A stretch of 64,000 nucleotides of DNA. Origin: Caprimulgus europaeus (taxonomy: Eukaryota > Chordata > Aves > Caprimulgiformes > Caprimulgidae). The stretch is taken from assembly GCA_907165065.1 (NCBI GenBank), contig OU015524.1:58011295-58075294 (forward strand), written 5' to 3'. The notes below the pieces were generated by a model that was not told where the DNA came from, did no database searches, and saw only the letters and a program-made list of their open reading frames with translations. The position numbers were made by a program, and so were the translations under genes. Of this stretch, positions 51,973-64,000 are shown piece by piece. How positions within the stretch are numbered: position 1 is the first letter of the stretch; every line of letters starts with the position of its first letter.

Positions 51973-54900
51973 AGAGAATGCAGACATAAGCTGATACGGC
52001 CTATGGTGACCAAATGTCAGCTTGGTCATTTTGCTTTTGTTTTTTTTTTTTAGTTTGAAAAATATATATTGTTCCTGTTTTTTTTTCTTTCTGCCAAAAG
52101 TAGTAATGATCATAATTCCTCTGTAGAAAAATACTGAAATGTATTCTTCTGAGGAATATAAAAGAGGTTTTTTCCAATGTTAATATGCACTTAAATTAGC
52201 AACAATTCTTTGATAATGATTTAATTTTCACAAAGTGATACATTGAAGAGTATGTCTCAGGGCAAACAGGAAGGCCAATTGCAGGGAAAAAGATCTACCC
52301 ATCCAAAAACCAGACATCTAGTGAATCCCCTGAGCAAAGGGGCAGCATGGCATGAAATGCACCACCTTAATGTTTTGATGTTTATTTGGCAGCAACTTTG
52401 AGTCTCAGAAGGCAGCTGGTGTTACTTGTTCCCACAAAGTCTCATCTTTTTCTTAACTATATCTGAAAGTGTGGTACCAAAAACTGTTAGTTTTCTTTGT
52501 ATTAATGTTTTGGGTATTGCTTGTTTGGGCAATTTTCTGGAGGAAAGCAAGAGAGTTATTGCACAGACAGTGTAACACACTGAGTTCTTCCTCTACAAAG
52601 CTACCAAATGATAGTGTGTTCCTGAGCTCATTGCACAAACTGCATAACAAATCCTAGAGTCATGGTGAACACGTGTGGAGTTTTTGCCATGTAAATATGC
52701 CACAGTATAGCATTGGAAAAGTAAATTGAAAAAGTTTGTGCTTTCAATTTCTTCTGAACGCCTTTCTGTCCAAATGATGCTGCATCTTTAGCTTCAGTCT
52801 CTTCCTGGGCCACAGATATGGATAAATACAGTGCTTTGGAATGATGGAAAAATAAGTGCTGTAAATTAGCTGATCCCTTTTTCCCTATGAAGGCCAGTGT
52901 ATTGGATAACTTCATCAACTTCAACAGCAGCCTGACATAGGCTGGAACGATTGATTGCAGGTGTTCCATTACACTTGAAAACAGCCTGAGTTTGTTCATT
53001 AAATCCCAAAGCTGCTTCATGTGCTACAACTTCTCCATTCTAGCAGAGGATAAAAGCAAGGGTGAATGGTCTGTGATTCACTTCACAGTATCCTTGTGAT
53101 CCTACTAAGTGAATCCTCTCTTTCAGCAGTTTTATATGGAAGTGAGGCATGAGAAAATGTGGAGAAGGAATTGAACATTATGATTTGAGGGCTGCTCAGG
53201 TACATCAGTAAAAGGACACTTCTACCTTGCTAATTTTGCACACAGTGTGCATCCCTGACAGTGTCAAGGTAGCTTTAAAATTCTAAAAGAGAAATATCAA
53301 GTGTGAGTGTGAACTATGCAGGGTCACTGCAACACGAATAAAAAAGTAGGTTATGAAGACCCCATAAAATGCTGTTCACTGTCCATAGGTACCCATGAAC
53401 ATGCCAGTGGATACACTTAAATAGTACTATATCTCCATGGGAGTAGCTGTGAGGGCTCTGCAGAGTCCTTCAGGAGGAAATCTTGACAGAGGATTGTCCT
53501 GGAAAAGCCTCTGCCAGGGATTGGATTTTGGCAGTTTTTGCTGCCTGTGTATGCACACTCTGTTCTGTAGTAAAATAGGTCTGTGTAATAAATATAATAT
53601 TGGCAAATTCTTTCTTGAAGTGGGAGAAGTGAACAGTAGATAGTTCTATAAATACAGATGCTTTAATATAGAATACAGAAACAACTGCCCACTGCCTTAA
53701 TGTGAAAAGAGCACCTACAGAAATTTGTGTTGCTCTGAAGGACTTTGCAGACTACCATACAAGGGTCTGTATATAATGCAGTTTTAATAGGTGGTAGGTG
53801 TATTGAAAATAAAGTGTGGGGCTCAACAGATTTAATATGGGAGTTTGCTTTGGTAGCCACGTACTTTGGTGGGGTTTTTAAATCACCCATTTAAACATGG
53901 CCAGTCATATAATGTAGAAGAGTGCTAGGGATTGAGGGCAGAGTAGGATACAAATAAATCAGTAAAGGTATGTGCCACATGCTTGCACTAGCATTCTTGT
54001 GGCACCAAAAGTATCAACAAACCCAACAGAAGCTCATGATCTGTATTCTTCCAGCATTGCCTGGCATACACTTATTTTAGTTAACAGTGTGTTACTGGGA
54101 TCATTTTTGTAATAAACCCTTATTTTCTGAGGGTTAACATTTACCTATAGGCAGATTTAGGCTTCCAGCTGAACCTGCCCGTGTGGAACTGAAGTTTGTT
54201 TGTGTGTAGACTAGCTTGCACACATCTGACATTTTTGTATGTTTACATTTATAAAAATAGAGAAGAGAAAAATATCTTTACTCTTGAGGAATCGCATTCT
54301 TCCCTCCAGTGCATTCTTCTAAAGTTAACATTTCATTTTAGAAGAAAATTGCACCCATTTTACAAAGCATGACAACCTGAAAGCTCACACAGTAAGAAAC
54401 ACTTCGTACCTTATGTAAGCTGTGAAAAGTTTTCAGATTATACTGTCATTTTAGAGCCTGCTGCCACACTGCTGAAAAGCAACATTATTTGAGATGTATC
54501 ATAGAAAAACCCAGAATGAAAAATTCTTAACTGGTTTCCATTCTGCTCTTAATCTGATTTGAAAAAGAGAATCTTGCAGTATAAAAATGAAAATGTAAAA
54601 CTGGTAAATCTGAAGATTATTAATTGTGCACTACCATAAAAGTGAAATAGAAGCTATTTTGTTGCCTCATATGCTAGAATATAAACACATACAAAGTTTA
54701 CCGGGTGAAAGCTGAAAATTCCCACCTTCGTTTCTATTAGAGTTCTGTGGCCTCATAAGTGTCGAATTAAAATTAATGCTGATGAGCAGCAGAGTAACTT
54801 TGTTCTGGCTGCACTTGGTAGTGGGGCCACTCCAGTTCACTCAGCTGTTCAAGCCTGTGTGATCATGTATCTGTTCTCACTACAAAATCAAATCAGTAGC

Positions 54901-56066
54901 AACATGACTTGCCTACTTCCCTCTCTCCACCCACCCCCCAAAAAAATCTTTGACAAAGTGTATTTGTTGAAAAGAGTTAAAGTGATACTCTTGAACACCC
55001 ATGCACATACCGAGTGATGCTTTGTGTAAACTGGTTGCCATTATGGAATCAGGTTGTGCTTTCATTCTGTCATCTGCTGAACTCGTGTGAAAGTACTTTC
55101 CTGCCAACCACTGAGTATTAGTAAAACAAATTAGTAAAACAAGTTCAAGAGTGCACCTCATTTCTAAGTAAGAAAGGTAATAATATCTGTCTGTTAGGAA
55201 GGACTACTGCAAGAGAAGTTACAGTATCAGGAAGCAAGTCAGAAAACTTTACAGGAGGCTATTTATTTAATTAAAATGAATGCCCATTCACTGGAAAGAA
55301 TAGCAATGGCTCATGCTGGGTCACCCCCTTTGGCTTCACATCTCTTTTCTCCTGGCTCTCCTCCAGTGTTGCCAAGTTTCAGCTAATGGATGGAGGGAGA
55401 TACAGAGCCTGTCATATTTTCCAGGCTAACATACAAGATGAATGGTGGCAATGCTTTTAAAATCATTGGCAATTGGATGCTACCCCACTGCATATTTCAT
55501 GGTGTTTAGTGCCAGTCCCCACCAGCGCTACATGGGGACATGGACAAAGTGGTGGTTCTGTAGCATCTGTGAGATACAGCTAGGGTCTTCTTTAGAGATG
55601 TTCAACTAGAAATAAGTTCCTGTTTACTTCAGAATAGTACTGTCTCCTATTCAGAGTAAGGAAAGGCAAAGGAAGGATAGAGTGATTGACTAGATGAGTT
55701 TAAAGAAGTGTCTACTGCAATCAACAGTGAAGTGGGATTTTACTATACAGACATAAAGGATATGTTTCCCTTCACATATTTGGTTCCTTTCCCAAAGCTT
55801 TATATCAATCTTCTTCTCTTATGTTTAATTCTGAACCACTCCCGTCTTCCACTGCTGAGCAAATCGCTTCACCTTCTGCAGGCAGGAGGGTGTTCCTGCA
55901 GTAGCAGCAGCCCCCCTCTGCTCTCAGGTCAGAGGCAGCTCGGGCAGGGCCACAGCCCATCCACACATGGCACAGAGCCCAGCTCACAGGTTATATTGCA
56001 CAGAAAACATATGGTGAGAAGTTACAGCATACATAGCAGCCTCAGTGCTTTCTGCCATCTCCACAT

Positions 56067-56097
56067 AGAGAAGAGAAGAGAAGAGAAGAGAAGAGAA
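56067..56097 (+). repeat. (AGAGA)6 microsatellite
   Basis: About six perfect pentamer units (agaga/gaaga) form a purine-only run on the sense strand. Confidence 0.9.
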
Positions 56098-57053
56098 AGG
56101 CATCAAGATAACGTGAGCTTTCGTTAGCTGTAAAGCCCAAATGGTAGCAGGAAGACAGGTTCACTCCTGCATTGCTGCCATGGGAGAAATAATTCTGCTC
56201 TTTCGACCTCTTTCACTTTTCCTGGTGGTGGTTCAGCTCTGATTGCTGTGGATCCCTGGTTTTCCCAGGTTATAATACACATTCTCCTTGCAAGGCAGGA
56301 CATGTGAGATGCCTATCTTCTGTCCTTTTCCAAGGGAGGAGGGTAGTAGCTACTCATAAACATTATTGACTCAGGCAGCTAATTGGCAGTTCTCCAAGAG
56401 TATTGCCACTCATCATCTTGTACTGAAGACAACCTTTTTCATCTTGCTTTCTGGCCAGCAGTGGTGTGAAGAGGTAGTAAAGCATAACCATTTGTGACTC
56501 TAAAAAGAGTACTACTCCTCAGTGTAGTAGTTTGTGATGATTCAAGCTCTAGGCTACTTTTGTGCAGTGTCTGTTCTGGAAGAACACTTTCAGGTTTTCT
56601 AGCCCTTTTTAGGAGGGGCAAGGAGAGGGTTGATTTGGTTTGGTTTTAGGATTGTATAAACTTGTGTGGGACAAACTTGTTTTTAATTTTACCCAAATTA
56701 CTGCTTGCAAAGCAGTTTGAGATAAGTGGATGAGAAGCACTATGTGAAAGCTACCTCTTCTTAAAATGACATGAGGCAACATCAGAAACTTGCCTTCTGG
56801 GATCCAAAGTTCACATCAGTGAAAGAAATATGAAAATAGGGAGTTTGGGCCCTTTATTTAAAAAGCTCAGTTTTCCGTATATGGACAGAATGTACTGTTT
56901 GTGCCTGAACTAGTAGCCTTCATTCCTGACTGTTGTGTGATAGCTTTAGTTTGTTTGACATCTTCTCTTTTTCAATGTTGTGAGTTTCTTACTTTCTTTT
57001 CCCTCCCCCTCCCACCCTTCCCCCAACTTTTTTTTTTTCTTCTTGCGATTTAG

Positions 57054-57275
<222 letters not shown>

Positions 57276-58724
57276 TGAAAGTGAACCTTTTGAAAAGGGG
57301 ATAGGCTTTGTTTTTTCTCAAGTGTTTCCTGCTGGTTACACCGTTACATATTCAGCCCTGACAACATTGTTGAAGAAAATAGTTTTGTGCTTTGGTATTT
57401 GTCTAGAGTTCATTTTGGGCTGCATAATTGCCCTAAAACTCCAGAGTCTGAATCGAAATTGACCATTTCTATAGACAGATGAAATTGTTACCTCTTCAGG
57501 GGAGCCCAGGAACTTCCACTACGAGAAGAAAAGGGCAAAAGGCTCTTGGATCAAAGTTACAAATAAGAAACAGATGATAGACCTGAAAGGAAAAGGGGAT
57601 TTTGAAATCCATCCTTCCCAGATAAGAATACTGCCTCTAGGACAAATTAGTTCATCTCTCCAGAGAACTGGCAGATACATTATTGAAACACAGTCCTTCA
57701 TCCCAAACCTTTGATCTCTGAATACCTCTGTATGGCACATTTGTTTCTTAGATACAGACTGTGCTTTTCCTGTGTTTGGAAAATGTTTACAGGTTATTTT
57801 GGGTTGCCTTACAAATATAATGATTACAAGGAAAAGGTGAATTACTTAATTGAGATGAAGGAAAATTAAAGCAGGAAGAGCTGAGAATGGAAAAGTCACA
57901 GATGGGAGAAAGAAGCTTTGATTTGTGTTCTCACCAGTTAACTGGAAGTTTTGCAAAGGGATGTTTGGAAATTACTTGAGTTCTGTAAAAAGGACCACCA
58001 CAGAGCAAATTTAAATGTTTCATTGTCTAGCACCATCAAAAGGGAAAGCAGGAGAAAACATTCAGTATTTGCAGCCTTCGATTTGGTAATTTGAAGTCTT
58101 TGCCTGATGCTTTTACAAAGCATGCCTTGCATCTAGGGGATCACTCTGGCTAGATGCTAGAAGCTACTGTGGAGTGCTGAGACTCAATTTTCTGTGGATT
58201 TAAGGACATCTGTGGATGTTCAGTGCTTTGCAAGGTGAGGTCTTAAACATAGCTATGTAGATAAATATGTATATGCAGTATTTAATATAAAACAGATAAT
58301 ATTTGATACTTAAATAGATACAATTTTACACTGATTACAAAATCTGAGCTCAGAAATATGGCAAACAATTTAGATCCTCAGAAAGAGAGCACATTTTGTT
58401 AATCTGTATGGTTAGTTCAAGAAAAGTCCAACATCAATTAGTACCATTTTCAATGCTATTTTGAATAGTACACTTCACAACATAGGATTTGACTCTAGAA
58501 TTATATCATTGGCCCTTCAAGTCCAGAGGTTTTAGCTATTCCTGTTATTAAAGGAAGGCAGAGAAACCTAATATAGTTCACCTTGCTACTTGTTAAATGC
58601 TGTATATGGGTAAGGGATGTTATCTTGACATTTTTAGTGATCCGCTCATGCCCCCCAGCATCATAAAGATTTGATTACTTTTAGCTCAGAAACTTTATTA
58701 CAGGTAAATCGTATCATGCAGCTG

Positions 58725-58805
58725 CTCTGCCTCATACCACATGATGGTGCCCGTAGTATGATCTTAGCATCAAAAATTAAGCAAGATGGGGGGCAGATGG
58801 AATAT
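58725..58805 (+). repeat. 5S-rRNA-like SINE head (AmnSINE1/SINE3-like), eroded
   Basis: The bases tctgcctcataccacatga, tggtgcccgtagtatgatct, tagcatcaaaaattaagcaa and gatggggggcagatgg line up in order with vertebrate 5S rRNA ('ggccataccac...gcgcccgatctcgtctgatctcggaagctaagcagggtcggg...ggatggg'). The 5S internal promoter area (agctaagcagg) is changed to aattaagcaag. AmnSINE1, shared by all amniotes, has exactly this 5S-derived head. A simple 5S pseudogene is the alternative. It is not an intact 5S gene, because the end stem is missing. Confidence 0.6.
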
Positions 58806-60177
58806 TCTAGAGAGGCATTCATGTTTCCTTATTATGGAAATTTATTTTATTTGGGGCCCTCGCTGTTGATTTGCAGTGACAGACAGTATGCATTGCCAAA
58901 GAATAAATACTGTTCACATACACTGATTTTTGAAAGAGCCTGAGTTACAAATGTGTGTGCTTCAGTACTGGTAAAAACCTACACTGAAAATAAAGACTCC
59001 TGGTTTTGCTGGTGTGGCCACATGAATGATCATGTTTATCTGTTTGGGGTTACTGAGAGGTGCAGAGTTTTGCTTACTGAGGATTATTTAAGTGCATCTG
59101 TGTGATCCTCTCCTAACAAACCGTTGCTCCAACTGCTGCACTCCGCATCCCGTGATTTTTTCCAGAGAGTGACAGGGAGTGGAGCTGTGCAGCAGCAGTG
59201 CATGTTCTTTGTCTGAATAGTTGTAATTGGTGGGGTCCCAACATGAACAGACCAGCTATTGGCAGTCGTCTTCTAAATGCCAGTATACTGGGCATTTAGG
59301 CATGAATGTTTCTGTTCGCATTATGCAATGTGTTCATTACACACCACTTAGCTCTAAGTCAGTAGGCACAAAGGGCTGTATAACTGGATTTCAAGCCTCA
59401 ACAGGGGCAGTTTATTAAAATCATGTCTCCTTTAACTCCTGGGTTCTTGCAGGATGTACCAGAGAAATAAAGACACTTTGCATAGCCATGCCAACCTGCT
59501 TGCTGTTAATGCTATCCCCAAAAGATCTTTGCTGACTGGCAGCAGTTACGGTGTTATTAAACACTGAGAGAAACCTAGGAAATGTTTCCTTTGCTGGCAC
59601 GCAGGCTCAGGAACAGTGTGGCTAATGATAACCTTTGTAGTTGTACAAGTTAAGTTGGAGCTGTTAAAATCTCAGGCCTCCGGGCAAGTAGCAGTCATCA
59701 TGGCAAGCAAGAATCGCATTCTTCCCCAACAAAAGCTGAGATGCTCAGCTATTTAAAGCCCATTTATTTCAGTGCTGCCTCCCCTCCTTGGATCATACCT
59801 AGCAATTGCACAAGTGGTTGAATGAATTCTAGGGCATCAGGTATTACAGCAAAAATACTGGCTGCTAGGAGTGGTACAGCTGGGCAAGGCAGTGGCATCA
59901 TCCAGGGTGACAAATGAACTTCACTGTTATTACAGCTGTGTTTGAGGAGCTCATGGACAGAGGCTTTCGATATTCTCAGCCTTACACTCCAAACAAGACT
60001 CGCAGTGGAGTTGTGCAGTCAGCACTGTAATACAGAGTATTGCTGGACTAGCCCTGTGTGTTTGAAGTCTGCCTTAATTAATTAAGGGGCCTCGCTTCAC
60101 TCTGCCTCTCATCTAGTCTCATCTAGCCAAAGGATCATTGATCTGTCTCTGTAAGACACCCTAGAGTGAAAGGACTT

Positions 60178-60965
60178 CACAGAATCACAGAATGTGAGGG
60201 ATTGGAAGGGACCTCGAAAGATCATCTAGTCCAACCCCCATGCTGGAGCAGGAACACCTAAATGAGATCACACAGGAAGGCGTCCAGGCGCGTCTTGGAT
60301 GTCTCCAGAGAAGGAGACTCCACAACCCCCCTGGGCAGCCTGTTCCAGTGCTCTGTTACTCTCACAGTAAAGAAGTTCCTTCTCAAATTTAAGCAGAACC
60401 TCCTGTGTTCCAGCTTACACCCATTGCCCCTTGTCCTATCATTGGACACCACTGAGAAGAGCCTGGCTCCATCCTCCTGACGCTCACCCTCATATATTTA
60501 TAAACCTTAATGAAGTCACCCTCAGTCTCCTGCAAGCTAAAGAGGCCCATCTCTCTCAGCCTTTCCTCATAAGGGAGATGCTCCACTCCCTTAATCATCT
60601 TGGTGGCTCTGTGCTGGACTCTCTCAAGCAGCTCCCTGTCCTTCTTGAACTGTGGGGCCCAGAACTGGACACAATATTCCAGATGTGGCCTCACCAGGGC
60701 AGAGTAGAGGGGAAGGAGAACCTCCCTTGACCTACTAACCACAGCCCTTCTAATGCACCCCAGGTTGCCATTGGCCTTCCTGGCCACAAGGGCACAGTGC
60801 TGGCTCATGGTCATCCTGCTGTCCACCAGGACTCCCAGATCCCTTTCCCCTACACTGCTCTCTAGCAGATCACTCCCCAACCTATACTGGAACCTGGGGC
60901 TGTTCCTGCCCAGGTGCAACACCCTACACTTGCCCTTGTTATATTTCATTAAGCTTTTCCCCGCC
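60178..60965 (-). mobile_element. CR1 LINE, 3' 0.8 kb with RT/ORF2 C-terminus, minus orientation
   Basis: The element starts (3' end) with cacagaatcacagaatgtga and gggattggaagggacctcga, then aagatcatctagtccaaccc, the avian CR1 3' signature in reverse. The minus strand carries an open frame of 186 codons (60389-60949) reading [55 protein letters not shown] and [15 protein letters not shown], the C-terminal end of CR1 ORF2. The last part (NDRTRGNG ... [20 protein letters not shown]) continues in another frame (60258-60452), so there is a frameshift near 60450-60490. It is 5'-truncated, as most CR1 insertions are, and the youngest of the three copies. Confidence 0.95.
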
Positions 60966-61489
60966 CAGACTTGAACCAGGAATTACAGGCTGAACTGTTT
61001 GACAGCTGGTGGCTGTTTTTGAGAAAAAAATATTTTTCGTATCAATGCTCAAGCACTTAAAAACACTGTTACTGCTTTCTAAATTAGTTTTTAGAAGCTG
61101 CTTTTTAATTAGAATGGAGTGGGTGCGGGTGGGTGTCGGAGAGAAGGGAGACTGAGCGTGCATTTGCTTGGAGATGGATTGCTAACTGACGACCACAGGC
61201 CCTGAAAGAGCGCAAGGCATTTGGAAGATGCATCATGCAGAAGGCTCTCCGCAAGCAAAGCTTTTTATGTAGCTATCAGCAGGTTCCTTAATGGTTTTAT
61301 AACTGTAAATGCTGTCTATGCATTACTGCGTGTGGGAGTAATGAGCATTAGTTAAAAGAGGAAAATAAAAAAAGTAAACCAAGACATTAAGTGCCTTTTT
61401 TTTTTTTCTTCCCCCCCCGCTTTTTTGTCTCCTGACTTAAACAAACCACTTTGCTGCAAAACCAATGATTCTGCCATTTATTTTGCTAG

Positions 61490-64000
<2,511 letters not shown>

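Larger units (their letters stand above)
51117..57053 (+). other. ARID1B: Intron f-g, 5.9 kb
   Basis: AT-rich intron. It has an AT-rich patch with imperfect palindromes (51920-51972) and an AAGAG microsatellite (56067-56097). Its acceptor for exon g has an unusually long pyrimidine tract (about 56990-57043) before gcgatttag. No transposon or coding sequence is recognised. Confidence 0.85.

Noticed and set aside
52628-53020. 130-codon open frame on the minus strand
   Set aside because: There is no recognisable family, no splice context and an AT-rich intron background; chance is enough to explain it.
58725-58805. Functional 5S rRNA gene
   Set aside because: The terminal stem is missing and the internal control region is mutated; a SINE head or pseudogene fits better.

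Overview
The window is vertebrate nuclear DNA, and the repeats point to a bird. It carries three CR1 LINE 3' ends in the avian style (the 'cacagaatcacagaat' end followed by the 'agtccaaccccc' block), a few eroded MIR-like SINEs, very few other repeats, and AT-rich introns. The type of the youngest CR1 suggests Neoaves, but I cannot fix the species.

One gene accounts for all the coding sequence seen: an internal piece of ARID1B on the + strand, encoding a subunit of the SWI/SNF (canonical BAF) chromatin-remodelling complex. Eight exons are recognised at 1326-1415, 17456-17635, 24049-24376, 42513-42658, 50108-50217, 50958-51116, 57054-57263 and 61490-61694. All have AG acceptors and GT donors with matching phases. 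Joined, they make 1428 nt, or 476 codons with no stop. The first exons, with the start codon, lie before the window. The rest of the C-terminal half lies after it. The protein runs from a Gln/Pro/Gly/Met/Ser-rich disordered region (exons a-d), through a short acidic/basic linker (e) and an optional-looking 53-residue Ser/Pro exon (f), into the ARID DNA-binding domain, which is split over exons g and h.

Layout: 1-1325 is an upstream intron. 1416-17455 is a 16-kb intron with a hairpin next to a tandem duplication, a strong G-quadruplex motif, a possible tRNA-SINE head, a SINE tail and a MIR-like SINE. 17636-24048 holds a MIR-like SINE and an old CR1 just upstream of exon c. 24377-42512 is the largest intron, at 18 kb, with a G4 motif, a MIR remnant, a CA microsatellite and a CR1. 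42659-50107 has only simple sequence. The 740-bp intron 50218-50957 has a TA-rich tract. 51117-57053 has an AAGAG microsatellite. 57264-61489, which separates the two ARID exons, holds a 5S-rRNA-like SINE head (AmnSINE1-like) and the best-preserved CR1. 61695-64000 is the start of the next intron.

I found no RNA gene, no second protein-coding gene, no CRISPR array and no retrovirus. I do not see an undescribed system. The points most worth a second look are the frame-neutral exons a, b and f, the 5S-like SINE, the hAT-like hairpin and the intronic G4 motifs.
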